A stretch of DNA of 64,000 nt from Siphonodentalium dalli (lineage: Eukaryota; Mollusca; Scaphopoda; Gadilida; Siphonodentaliidae). Shown piece by piece: positions 13,701 to 28,700 of the stretch (within the stretch, counting starts at the first letter, position 1; every line of letters begins with the position of its first letter). Under the pieces are notes generated by a model. It saw only the letters and a list, made by a program, of their open reading frames with translations, was not told where the DNA came from and made no database searches. The stretch spans positions 186,227,956 through 186,291,955 of the forward strand of contig CP136063.1 of the NCBI GenBank assembly GCA_032622095.1, read 5' to 3'. The position numbers were made by a program, and so were the translations under genes.

Positions 13701-16700
13701 TAGCTCAGGTTGTCGACAATGTTATTTATATGCGTTGGTATCATAATATATTTTTGCGAAAAAGCAATGTTGTCCGTTGAATTAATGAGAATGCAATGGT
13801 TGCCAATGACTTGATACAATTCGAATCAGGACAGCCTATTTCGAATCAAATGAAATCAAATAAAAGATTCTGAATCCCATCAAATTGAATCATTTCGCAG
13901 GGCCCTAGGACAGCTGATTCAATTTGAGATTCGTTATCGGATTTCCAATCAGCAGAAAAGTGCCAATTCGCAGGGCCCTATATGCTGGCATAGTCAAGTG
14001 ACACTGCCTATTATCTACATGTATATTTGATCACTAACCTTGAGTATTCTTTCTTCATCCAGACATTTATCATCAGTCGATGTGCCAGTTCCTGCTTCTT
14101 TGCTAGCGAACATGTTTTCAGAACCATTCACTGATGACGACATTGTGTCCCTACTCTCTGTAATAATATATTAAATTGTAACCATTGTGATTTTAAAAAT
14201 TCAGTTTTGGAAATTAGAAAGCAAAACTATACTGTTTACATGTGCTAGTGCCTCGTAAGGAAACTGAGAATGTTTATAATCAATTTAAATATCTGTTCAG
14301 GTTGTAAGATTCTTCATTTTCTTTTGAGCAGATGTGGTATTTATTAACCCTTCAATGACTGGAGCTTTTGGAAAAAACCCTGTGCCAATGAATTCTCTTA
14401 TATATATGAGTCTCCCATAGGGAGCCTCCCATATATAAGAGAATACATTGGCTTAACAATATTTACCTTTACATGTAACCCAGTGCATTCTCTTATATAT
14501 GCGAGGCTCCCTTTGGGAAACTCGCAAATATACGAGAAAGCACTGGCACATGATCTTTAATGCTGCACCATCGCAGCCCCCATCGTGAAAGGGTTATGAA
14601 GGTTTGAATTGTTTATTGATAGCTCAGTGACATTGCCACCACATGTATTGTGCCTACATCGATTGTGGCATATGACCCCCTATTGATAATTTGTAAATTA
14701 GAAAATATGGTTTATGCATGGTCAAATGCTATGTTCAATAGAGAAACATTTTACATAATAATATCCTCTAATCGGTCTATGAAAATAAATAGTTATAATG
14801 CCTTAAATCTTTCATGGTGGGAGCTGTGCATGTGCAGCGTTAAAGATCCTGTGCCAGTGCATTCATTTATATATCCAAGTCTCGAATAGGGAGCCTTACA
14901 TATATAAGAGAATGTACTGGCTTACAAGGTCAAGGTAAATATTATTAGGCCAAAGTGTTCTCTTATATATGCAAGGCTCCCTATGGGAAAATGCATTGGC
15001 ACAGAGTTTTCGCAAATTTGCAGGAAATTCCATTCATGGAAGAGTTAAAGGTACACAATCCGATTCGATGGTCCCCATTCCATCAGATTCGAACAACAAC
15101 AGCATCTCTTCAAAAGATGCTTTAGTTATCAGAATTGATAAATTACCCAAAAATAATACTAACCACTGTCAACTGTAGTATAGAATTTTCCAAAATGTGT
15201 TATATATCAACATTTTGTTCAATACAATTTGGAATTGAAAATTATGTCGGTCGGCTCGTCGGATATTTGCTAGGCCGCCAAATATTCCAGGTGGTGAAAA
15301 ATAACAGATTTCAAAAATTGAAATTAGATAACTCTGAGCTTTGATGGTGGGTTTCTCATCTCAATTAAAATATTTTTTTACTCCCGAAGCCGATGAAATA
15401 GTAATTTAGGGGGCAATAAATCGGATTGTGCATCTTTAAATTTCATTCATAAGTTACATGTATTTGTTTCCGAAAATTATGGGATCCTCCGCATTAATTC
15501 CGAAAAATATGGGAGTCCCCAGCATAATACTTGACTTTCGCTGATTAGTACACTTTACTGATGGGGGTTCGCAGCCAATCAAACACAGATCCCGTGACCA
15601 GGTGGTCAGTATTTTCATATGCGACGACCAACATCTGTCAATACAATGTGTTGCTGTTTATGCCACAGTAAATTAAGACAAAATATCACGTAAATATGTT
15701 TTGGACTCCAATTTCTCTTTTACATACACGAATTGGGTGGGGAAATGTTCAGGTGGGGAAGTTTCTGGTGGACTAATCTCTGCGCATGATTGTGGGGAAA
15801 TGTTTGGTATAGGGAAATGTCTGCATTGTACAGATACCTAAATAGACCACATCAGTTATCCCAATGAAAGTTTACCAAGAGGTCTTCTTTTAGCAGCACT
15901 ATTAGCTCTGTCATCCTTTGTGGCTGAACCTTCATCACCAGCTGTTGTGGCAGCATCTGTTGCTTTCTTGCCGCTCCCAGGTCGGCTGATTGTCCCTTCC
16001 TCATCCTCCTCTTCATCCTCAGCCGCTAATAATAATAAAATACAATTGAGAGATTCAGTTACACATCTGTGTGGTAACATGTAGGTGTGATGAGTGGCTC
16101 TATACACAAACAAACAGTTTATATCACTATAGCACTATACCAATGGCCATCAAGCATCAACAATTCTCCAATGATTAAATAGCTACAGTAATGCACTAAA
16201 TAATCGACTCCTTAACCACAGCAGAATTATGTGAAATTTTTCAGGATTTAGTTGGAAATATGGCTGCTGCCATTCATCAGAAAGCTCTCTTCTGGGAAGT
16301 ATCTATATATAGTCTAAAATTTGTTTGTTTTTATTTATTTTTTCCCTTCTTGGAAGTTTCTATATCCCCTAATTTAAAGAAGATAAAATGCATAAACAAG
16401 GTGACTAATGGGGGAAAATCACCAACTTCAAATGGGGGCCTCATTCGGCAAATATCAGACATACTATATTCAGGCATGTCATTGACTACTGTTCGTATTA
16501 TGACACTTTTCATGGAGAAATCTGAATCCAATTTTGTTCGCTGACCCAATATATAGTTGAATTTATCTGAACATCTCTACAAAAAAATCTAAATGGGAAT
16601 ATAATAAAAGCCTCTGGCTGTATTTCGTCCAATTTTTATCGCAAATTTCCTGAGAAATGAACTATAGTGAGATTTTTGTGCTTGAATCTAAAAGCGACTG

Positions 16701-19700
16701 CTGATTAGGTCAATATATAAAATGATTTAATTTAGTATTGCACTTAGGGTTATGTACATTTGGTACCATGTTTATTAGGCAGAACAGATTTTTTTGCTGA
16801 GGAAGTAAAATAGGCATGTGTGAAGACAATCAGATTTTCATCAGTTTTATGAGTGGCATAATATGTGAGTATTCAAACATTAGAGGAAAACATATAGACA
16901 CATCACTGATTATATAATTTATTTCTTCATGTACTTGAGATGTTAAATATTGAGATCTGAATAAAAATTATTAAAACAAAAAAAAATTATTCAGACTGAC
17001 TATGCACTAACGTATCTTTCATCTGAAATTACTGACGCTTTCTGTCATATCGCCTGAGATGTCAATCATGAGGAGCTGTGGATTAGTGTGCAGAGTGCGG
17101 CATTCAAGCAGTCATTAGCAGTGAAAAACACTTTTATTCCACACCAGTTGATGTGAGACACACATATTCAACGTAATCCCATCCATTGAAAACATATTGT
17201 TGTATATCACAAGCGGAATACAAGCCAGAACTACAGTAATGTCCTAAATAAACAACCCCTAATCCAGAGCACAATTATGGGAAATTTTTCAGGATTTATT
17301 TAGAGATATGGCTTGCTGCCATTCACCGGAAAGCTCTCGGTGAGAGCTCTATGATGAATGGCAACAAGCCATATTTCTGACTAAATCCTGAAAAATTTCC
17401 CACAATTCTCCTGTGGTTAAAGGGTCATATACTTCGGGCATTACTGTACTTCAAGTTGAAATTGCTGCCAAGTGATGAGGTAAGTAACGTCAATGACCTG
17501 CTTTCGGTGATGGACATATAATTACCTTTTTTTCATTATTCTTAAACCACAATAAAGGTAGTTATAGTATTAGTGTCATGTCACATTCATGGATTAAACT
17601 TACCTGACACAATGGTGTGGAATAAATACAGAACACAACTTGCATCATTATGTAGAATCTTTCATCGAACTCATTGCAGACAGCGCATAGACACAATTCA
17701 CTCAAGGTCGCTTTCGTGAAATATATCCTTCGGCCGTCTGCAACTCATACAAAAAAGATTCTGGATTATGATGCGTGTTGTATTTTGTCTATAAATTTCA
17801 TGCGTGGATGAAGAGCAAAATGAAAATTCCACTAAAATGTGAGTTGAGGGCAGTGCGGACTGGGGAGTGAGAATTTGGTGCTGTGTGGTAGAAGATATGT
17901 CACTAATGTGATTTTGGTAAGAAACATGTGACCATATCTTATGTATTGTTCCCATGCATATGCTTTGACATGGGTAAGGATTGCAATGTAACAGCCATTA
18001 CCTGGATTGAGTTTCACAGCCATTAACCCTTTCATGATGGGAACTGCGCTGGTTCAGCTTTAAAGACCCTGTGCCAGTGCATTCTCTTATATATGCGAGT
18101 CTCCCATGTAGGGAGCCTCGCATATAAAAGAGAATGCACTGGCTTACATGGTGAAGGTAAATATTGTTAGGCAAATGCATATGCATATATATGCGAGGCT
18201 CCCTATGGGAGACTCGCGTATAAGGGAATTGCATTGGCACAGGGTTTCAAAAATTTCAGGAAGCTCCAGTCGTGGAAGGGTTAATCAGTGAGTTTAACAG
18301 ACTCACAACTCATGAAACCTAATCAATTGATAAGAAAAATAGATATAGTTTTGGTACAATGGCAGATCCTTTCAAGTTTTAAACTAGAGAGCGGGAATTA
18401 TTTACTGTTGTCTCTAAATGATACAGCATATTTGGTCTTACCTGGGTTCAGCGGGAAGTGTGTCTTAGTAATAGGGTTCATACGCCTTACCATGAAAATA
18501 TTTCCATGACTTTTCCAAAAAACTTTTCCAAAATTTTCAGCAAAATTGCAAAAAATAAATATCCATACCTTTCTGGAAATTTAAAAATAGACTTAGGCCA
18601 CAGCAATAAAATAGTCTGGTTTACAGAACATTTCACTTGAAAAAAAAAGGTAGATGCAGGACAGGGGGAAAAAATAAAAATAAAGTTATGCATCATCATC
18701 ACAACAATTGACAAATAGCAGAAATGTTAATTTCAAAAGATTTTTTAATACGATAAGTTTAAATCAAATTATAAAATTATATTACAGTATTTCTTCCAAT
18801 AAATCTTTATAAATAATAGAACAGAAGGTGAAAGCAAAAAGGACACTGTAAGGGGTTGTGGTGTTGGGGGGTGGGGGGTCGAAAACCAGGCTATTAAATT
18901 GCTGCTGCCTTATGTAAAAATTGTTCCATTTTCTGCTCTTATAATTCAACTTCATTGATTCAATTTGGCATCACCAGTCATATTGTCTATGATAGGTGAG
19001 GGAACACATTCACAAAACTAGTATATGCTCAAATCGCCACCAGCTCACTCATATGGTTGAATGTGTTCATACCTGTGTATGAGCATGTACTGCCTCATGC
19101 AACCAAGAGGAAAATGTGGCAGAGTGCTTTTTCGGAAAGGGAGCAAAATTCCATGACTTTTCAAAACCCTTGCCCAGGGGAGGTATTTCTCAATGACTTT
19201 TCACATTCTACCCTAAAAAAGGTGCCATTTTACAGACTTTTCCATGCATGGAATCACAATTCGGTGGCTTGTCCACGATTCCAGACTAGCGTATGAACCC
19301 TATACAATAAGGCAAGCCATTGTGGGTAAACTTTGGGCAGTTTACTCATGATTTCTTGCCTGTGGATGAATAAATGTTAGTAGCACAAATCCTATTATAT
19401 TATCAGAATTAGGTGCATGTATCTATATGATGAAAATAATTAGCTTAATCAGAGCTTGACTGAAGTTAATAGTGCAGTCATTTGGAGGGAATGTTCTGAT
19501 AATAAGTTCAATAAGAGGTTGCTGGCATTTCCCCCATGGCGCCAAATTGAAATTTGGTCAGGACGGAACCCAATATTAAAATAAACAAAGAGAATAACTC
19601 TAAAATAGAGAATATGAGTATTACCAACAATTCATTGAAAGTTGTGATGGTTAACATTCATACAAAATTTCAGTGAGATCATATGATCATGGCTGAGATA

Positions 19701-22700
19701 TGAAGACGGACTGAATTATATATAACCTGTCCATTACTGGAGCTTCCTGAAATTTTGCGAAAACCCTGTGCCAATGCATTCTCTTATATATGGGAGTCTC
19801 CCTATGGGAGCTTTGCATATATAAGAGAATGCACTGACACATGATATTTAATGCTGCACCAACGCAGTTCCCATCATTAAAGGGTTAAACAAAAAAGGAT
19901 AAGTCGACAATGGAAAACACAAACAAGTCATTGATTACTCTTTTTGAAAGACTCGCAATGATGAATCATTGAGATTCGATAAAATATGGCCAAGATATCT
20001 GCGCAATTGGACCATTATTTCCAAATAAATAAAGGATTACTCTATTCTAGAAAGGAAAAACACAAACGTCATTGTAAACTCTTTTGAAAGCAATACTGAT
20101 GCCAAATCACTGTTCCAAAATTCATTTAGATTTGATAGCCCATGAATGAGATATATATATGCCCAAAGAGATTGACAAGGTCAATCCAGCAAACCCCACA
20201 ACCGATTTTTTTCTTCAGAAAATAGAGGCATAACAAACAGCCTGATGAATTTATTATCTGAATATTCCCGAAGTAAACTACTCATCAATGAGCATTTAGT
20301 CATTAAAGGTTTTAAATGAATTTTTTTCTTTTTCTTGCGTACAGTCAGAAAGAATATGAAGCCGTCTGAAAAAAAACTATTGCTATAACTTCAGTCAAAC
20401 TGGTGTTAAAACCTGTATAAAAGTGTCCACAATCAATTCCACTTACCCTTCTCTGCAGCTAAAATAAAAATCTTGATTCTAAGATGCAATTCTAAAATTG
20501 TCTAAAAAGCAAGTACAGTAATGCCCTAAATAATCGACTCCTTAACAACAGCAGAATTATGGGTAATTTTTCAGGATTTAGATGGAAATATGGCTTGTTG
20601 CCATTCATTGGAAAGCTCTCAATGAGAGCTTTCCGATGAATAAACTGTCAGTCAGCAGGCTTGTCATTCTGATGCCCCCGCCTGTCATCGGCCACCTAAA
20701 CTCAAATTTATGCAGCAGGTAAAATAATTATCAATGAAAGTGTCAATGACACTGTAGCTCAACTTAGGTAGGGGAATAATTTAATGGTTGACAGTAAATG
20801 GAGGAATAGGAAAGGTGCTAATTGAAATGTCTAACCTGCGCCAAAGGATTTAGCGATGCAAAGTGTAAAATACAAGATGGCTGCTGGTGGCCATTTTTTT
20901 TGGCCAATTGACCCCAAAAGAACTCGTTCCCATCTACGTATAATTGTTAACATCCATGACAAATTTTATGAAGATCTGACCAAAGCTACGACCTACAAAT
21001 TTCATGATGATCAGACGAACAGTACGACCTGTAGACCGCGCCGATGGATTGAATTTTGAAATCCAAGATGGCCGCTGGCAGCCATGTTTTTTGGCCGAAT
21101 GACCCCACAATGATTCGTTCCCATCTACATGTCAATGTCAACATTCATGACAAATTTCATAAAGATTAGACCAAAGGTACAACCTGTAGCCCGTGCCAAA
21201 GGATTTAGTCATGCAAAGAGTAAAATCCAAGATGGCTGCTGGTGGCCATGTTTTTTGGCCGAACGACTCCAAAATCACTCGTTCCCATCTACATGTCAGT
21301 GTTAACATCCATGACAAATTTAATAAAGATCAGATCAAAGGTATGACCTGTAGCCCACGCCAAAGGATTTAGTCATGCAAAGAGTAAAATGCTGGTGGCC
21401 ATGTTTTTTTACCGAATGACCCCGAAACGACTCGTTCCCATCTACATGTCATTGTTATAATTCATGACAAATTTCATGACCATCTGAACAAAGCTACGAC
21501 CTGTAGCCCGCACCAAAGGATTTAGTCATGCAAAGAGTAAAATCCAAGATGGCTGCTGGCGGCCATGTTTTTAGACCGAATGACCCCAAAACGACTCGAT
21601 CCCATCTACATGTCATTGTTATCATTCATGACAAATTTCATGATGATCAGACGAACAGTACGACCTGTAGCCCGCGCCAATGGATTGAATTTTGAAACCC
21701 AAGATGGCCGCCAGCAGCCATGTTTTTTGGCCGAATGACCCCACAATGATTCATTCCCATCTACATGTCAATGTCAACGTTCATGACAAATTTTATAAAG
21801 ATTAGACCAACGGCAACCTATAGCCCGCGCCAAAGGATTTAGTCATGCAAAGAGTAAAATCCAAGATGGCTGCTGGCAGCCATGTTTTTTGGCCGAACGA
21901 CCCCAAAATCACTCGTTCCCATCTACATGTCATTATTAACATCAATGACAAATTTCATGATGATCAGACGAACAGTACGATCTGTAGCCCGCGCCAATGG
22001 ATTGAATCTTGAAATTCAAGATGGCTGCCAGCGGCCATGTTTTTTGGCCGAATGACCCCAAAATGACTCGTTCCCATCTACATGTCATTGTTAACATCCA
22101 TGACAAATTTCATGATGTTCCGATCAAAGCTACAACCTGTAGTCCGCGCCAAAGGATTTAGTCATGCAAAGAGTAAAATCCAAGATGGCTGCTGGCGGCC
22201 ATGTTTATTAGCCGAACGACCCCAAAATGACTCGTTCCCATCTACATGTCAATATTAACATCCATGACAAATTTCATGATGATCAGACGAACAGTACGAC
22301 CTGTAGCCCGCGCCAATGGATTGAATTTTGAAATCTAAGATGGCCGCCAGCACAGTTAAACATAATATATAAACAATGGCAAGGCCGTGACACGACATCA
22401 AAGGCACACCAAACTCTTTGAAGATGACCGCCAAACGTCGGCTGCGATATCAAAGGAAGCTGCATCAGAAATGGCGACAGAACATGCTGTCGGGCGATAA
22501 ATTGTGCTACATACACTGTTAACTTTTACTTCCAGGCATGGTATTTGTGCATAGTACTGCTTAAATACACAACCATACTCACCCACCCCCCTCCCCCATT
22601 TGAGCGATTAGTCGACGAAAGGAAATAACCGTCAACTACCACACCTGCTGAAGGTTAGTCGACTAAGTTCATTAGTCGAATGAACTTCTCAACTTGTCCC

Positions 22701-25700
22701 ACATTAGCTAGCTGCATGTTCTGCCGAAACATTTGCTCCATGCATTGAAACTATTTACCATTTACTATATAATGTGCTCGCATAATAGCTGGAAAGTATG
22801 ACAAATGATTTAAAGTGGTTTGTTGAACTTATTAGCTGAACATTTCCTTAGGGAACTACTCATCAATGAGTATTTAGTATAGAAATGGTTCAAGATATTC
22901 TCAGGGTGCAGTTCAAATTTTAATTAGCCAAATTTTCTGTCTGTTAGATTTTAGGGTATCAAAACGAAGGTACAGCAATGACCTAAATAATCGACTCCTT
23001 AACAACAGCAGAATTATGGATAACTTTTCAGGATTTAGTCGGAAATATGGCTTGTTGCCATTCATCGGAAAGCTCTCACTGAGACAGGTATTATTAACTA
23101 CTAATGGGCAAAATAATGAACTAATAATTTTAAATGTCTCATTTTGGGACTTTATTGGGGAATAATTAAAGTGAGAATCAGTGATAGTTAGACATACATA
23201 AAACTTTGGCGCAAACTGTTTTTTCGTTTTTGGTAATGTCCATGCAAACTGACGGTTGTTCGCCTCAAACTTGCAAGCCTATTATGGGGGTATAACTGTA
23301 AGAGACTGATTTGATACATGGTGTGTTATTTCTGTTTACTGTAATCAATAAGATGTAAAAAAATAAACAGCAATTAGTTATGAAATCAATGTACCAAAAT
23401 GTCCATTCACAAGTCATAAAACTACAAGAAAATTGATCCTGCACTGAACCACATAATGGATGTTTGAAAAAGACCCTTGTGATAGATATACCTTTGGTTT
23501 CTTTTTCTAATATCTCATAAGTATCATGCATGTCCCAGGTGGTTGCCATGACACCAGCATCCTGTAAAAGGAAAGTTATTTTTTATCTGGACTAGCAATT
23601 TTATATAAATAATAATATAGAAAATATTACACTCCTGTGCACGATTGTCATTGAAAATGTTGTTAATTAAAAATGGTAATGTCACTAGTGAATTATGTCA
23701 TTTCTCGTGATGCCATTGACGTTATGTCACTTACTGATCTAGACTGAATTTTTTATGGTTGATCTTTCACCACATTGGGACTTACATGCATTAACTCTGG
23801 GAGTTTTAATCATATTTGGCGAACCAATGTCCATGAATTTTTATCATCCACAGATAAGTGACAGCAATATTTGCATATGATACTGAGAAAATGTTTCTGC
23901 TTACTACCATTCAACACTTTATTTAAGATAAAAAATCTTCAGAATGTATACGATTCAATTTTCAGTTTGGGCAATATTCAGTGGCCACAGGGCACTGCCA
24001 TGATCATCAATATTTAAGAGGTTTTCCTGATAAGAGGAGTCGTGACAAAATTTGTATTGCAGTACTCACAGAATAGAGGATTTTGTTGGTCTGTACAGTC
24101 TTAAACTTAGGAGGATTGTTGAATGTATTCATTCCTCTCTCCATGTATCTGTCATTACCATCCCTACTTTTCACCAACTACAATATAGAAACAAAATAAA
24201 TTTCATTAAAATATTCTACAATAAACAGATGGATGTGATATATATGCTTGCTCCATTCAGCCATTCGGGGTATGGTGTACATCTGTGAGACATCCTTTTG
24301 TTTTACCAACATGACTAAAATATAATGTCTGCGTCACTTTTTTATGGTATGGAGATCAAATGAATTTGTTAAAAAATAACATGAAACATTCTCTTTAAAT
24401 TTCGAAACATTCTTGAACATAAGTATGGATATACAACAAAAATTGAGAACATTTAAAAGTTCCAGAAATTTCATGATCATTTCAGTGATTATCATTCTTC
24501 AGTGATTATCATTCTTCAGTGATTATCATTCTTCAGTGATTATCATTCTTCGAAATTGAAATTTTCACTAAAATGAAATTTTAAATGGAATTGACCAGAC
24601 TTGTAATTTTTCTGCGTGTGTGTAAATATCAGTGTAGGGACCTGTGAATATTGGAGATTCGATTCGATGTTGATATCGGCATCATTTTGGTGTTGTCTCA
24701 TTTTTGCATCTAGACAACATGCGACAAAGCGCCTGGAATCACAAAAATTAAAACACAAAGTGGCCAAGTTAGGCAACGTAGGTTATTTAAATGTACATGT
24801 AATCATGTATCCCAATGGGAATTGATGTGCATTATGCAAATGATGTGCTTCAATCGCAACCTGTAACAGTGATCAATTGCACACATTTGTAATTGGTATC
24901 GACAATATATGGGTTGTCTACAAGGTGCGTGGTCCCTAGACTCTGAATTAAATTGATTATGTTAAGAAATTGAGATAACCCAATCAGTTTATATGTATAC
25001 AATTCGAATGTAAATTTCACATATAGCTGCCGTTATGCGCGATACAACATAGTGGAAACAACAGAAACCTTAAAACAACCGGTCTATTACGTTCTTGAGT
25101 GAACGTCATTCTGTATGACAAGTTGTCTGCGACAGATTCCTGGAATGTCCTACATTCAGTTTCTATTTCTCTACCAGATAATCAAGCACGTTGACTGAAG
25201 TTATGATACGTTAAATTATCACATTTAACCCTTGTTATTTATGTGTTTTCTGAATCCTCCTTTGGGAAGATAACTACTGTCATGTTTGATCTATCGTCGG
25301 GTGAAAAGTTGAACAGAAAACAACCATTGGACTACAACAATTATATAGCTGAACAGTAAACCTGTGTCCGAATGTGTCAAATATATATTAAATAATGTAG
25401 ACAAGTGACTTCCATAGGGTTTATTATAATACATTGATTGATTTGTGTTATTGTCATGTTACAGTCATGTTCGACATGGCACAGCTAGATAGAAATTCAA
25501 TGTAACATTGCGCAACCCCTCCATGAGAGCGACTTGCCTATGTCATGATTTTACTCAATAAACACAAGTTCCAATGGATGCTTATGGAGAGCTATAGTAA
25601 TATTGTAATATAGTATCTAGTGACTTTTGCAGTTGTTTGTCATGACACACCAATGGTAAACAATAACCACCTGATTCAATACGAGATATGATTCGATGTC

Positions 25701-28700
25701 GATACCAGGAAGTAGATTCGATATTGATAATCGATTCGATCCAAAACTCCCGATTTGCAGATCCCTATATCAGTTTGTCTGTGATTTTGCGTATTTGAGA
25801 TGTGAATGTTTCATCTTAATTCATAGCTTAGAAATAAACCAACATATACAACAAACTTACTTCTTGGTATTTTTCATTTTGTTCTTTAACCTTATTTGCC
25901 TCATCTGTTTCCATGGAGACACAGATTCCAGGCATATCTAGCAGCCAAATTGTTTCAGTTTCAGTTAGTGTTAGATCGACAGTCTTTTCTAAATCAGCAT
26001 CATTGAGATCTTCTTTCACCTCCTCCCTCTTGTGTTTTATATCTGAAAGGGAATCAGATCACTTGGGAGACTCGCATATATAAGAGAATTCATTGGCACA
26101 GGGTTTTCGCAAAATTTCAGTAAGCTCCAGTCATGGAAGGATTAAGAGACAAACACCATGGGCCAAACTTTAATATATCTTACCTGCCCAGGTTGACGGC
26201 AAGTTTTCTGTGGTAACTTCAGCCATGTCATCTCCCATTAGGGATTCGGTAGCTGTGTCTCTCGACTGACTAAACACTGAACGGGTGAACGGACCGCCAC
26301 CGAACATGCTGGCTGTTACTGTACCGGTGTTATATATAGATGCCTGGGACATCAGGTCTGTCGGCTGTATAATGAAATGACAAAACATGACATTGGTAAC
26401 AGTGGGGGCCATTTTGCAATGTTGACGCTATGAAATCTACAAGTCAACATACTAGACCATTCACAATCTACAAGGTTTATATTGTTTATAATATAACTTT
26501 ATTAACATTGATCACAGGGAGACAAAGAAACTAACAAGAATAATTTACATCTATGTAGATGTATAACTGGGTCAAAATCTCAAAAGTGCTCTTTTTTGGG
26601 TCATATTTTGTGAAATTTAGAAAAATTATATGAGATGTTTTTGGTCATGTATTATGGAAGGTATATTTACTTGTCATTCCTGTTACCAACTAAAATAGTT
26701 GGTTACCAAAAGCAATATCTATTTACACGTACGCAGTATTATGTGTAAGGCAGCAACAAGAGTATCCTAACAAACATGATCACTTACTATATAAGAATTT
26801 GACATTGTACAGAGTTGGGCTCCTCCAGCCAATGCAAAATCCTCCAAACAATCTTAATATAGAAAACTTGTCACTATCTTCACCATATTCATAAGAATGA
26901 CATCTCATTAATTTACCATCTGCTAAAATGTGTGTTATGTTAAGACCAATCAACTTGATCAATTTTGGTATTAACCCATTTTCTTTGGAATATATATGAA
27001 AGATTTATATGCGCACGGTAACATGAATGACATGGTAACAGGAAGTACTTTGGTCTACCAGAGATGTGGACAGAACATCCCCACCCAAGAAGCAGGTCAG
27101 CTACAGTAATGCCCTAAGTAATCGACTCTTTAACTACAGCAGAATTATGGGCAACTTTTCAGGATTTAGTCGGAGAGCTTTCCGATGAATGGCAACAATC
27201 CATATTTCCAACTAAATCCTGAAAAGTTGCCCATAATTCTGCTGTAGTTAAAGAGTCGATTACTTAGGGCATTACTGTAGATCTCTTGTCACACACAATC
27301 TCATAAATTAAATTTTGGGCATCAATTCCCCTCCCGAAATGCTTGCCAAATCTCTTGCACCACCTGATCTCATTTTAAACAGATTGAAATTTGGACAACT
27401 TTTACGTTCCCAAGGCGCTGGCCAAATCTCTTTCCCCACCTGTTACCATGATGATGCAATATTGGAAAGCACTTCTCTCAATATGTTGGGCAGATCTCTT
27501 GTTCCACCCACATGGTCAATCATGACATTGTCCCAACACAATACAAAATGAGATTAACTAAATCTGAGGTGGCATATTAAGCTCTGGCTCCGAATCCATG
27601 ATTTTAATTTGTCCGACTCATTGACGTCATAGGAGTTAAGCCATGGAGATCTCCAAAGAAACAGGACTTCAGTCTTTCCCATGAGGAAAATACAGTGAGA
27701 GCATTTATTTCCTCCAGAAATTCTAAATCTTAACCGTAATATAATCATAACTTTGTCTCAAACAAAATGACATTGTGGGATAGACATATGTCCAGTTACA
27801 TTTTCACATGCCCACAAATGAATAGAGATGGGACAGGATCTACATGTAAGTATACTTTAATAGTTCCAACATTGAATTGACCTTTACAGCCACCATAAGC
27901 ATGAGATGAGGAACAAGTGCAAATTTTAGCACCCGTGAATTGAAAATTGCGAGTGCATACAGGTGCGAGTGAAATTTTGCCCATCTCCTGGGAAGGACTA
28001 GTACTTAGTAGTATTATTTATTTATTTTTCGGCTTATGTGATCAGAACGCGGAACCTGGATCATCTTAATCACAACCGGAAGGGCTTTTTGATAAATCCT
28101 TTAATCCTTGAGACTTTAACCTTTTCTTTACAAAATGAAATTTCCCACCCAGTTATAAAAGTATATGCATGTATTGGTATGGTTTATTATTTATTTGGAG
28201 AGGTGTTCAGAGAAAATGAGAAGATGACAGAAGAAATTAGTGGTGTGACTGTCCCAATGGGACTAAGGATACCCCCCGTGTTTTTAAAATAGTAAGATGT
28301 TTTACATGTCAGTAAAAATTTAGTTAAAATAATAAAATAACAGTTCCCAATGCAGGTGCACAACCCTAATCCTAATCTTAAACATATTGACCGAAAAATG
28401 TAGGAATAAAAGCTCGGACAAAATTATGCATGTTGCGAAAATGTTCTAAGTCGAAAAAGGGGAATAACTCCACCAAAAAAAGTCGGACAGGTCTACATCA
28501 TAATCGCAGATGCACAGGTTCCCATGCAGTCTGGGTGAACGTCGACTCAATATTTGAAATATAGAGTCTGGAGCTAATGTAGCCAAAACCATTTCTATTC
28601 AGCGAAGAGCTTCCCCAAAATGACGTCACGGATTTTAAAAAATACATCGATGATTGACAGGTGTCCCCACGTGTTGTTTGTTGTGCTTGGCAATAACAAT

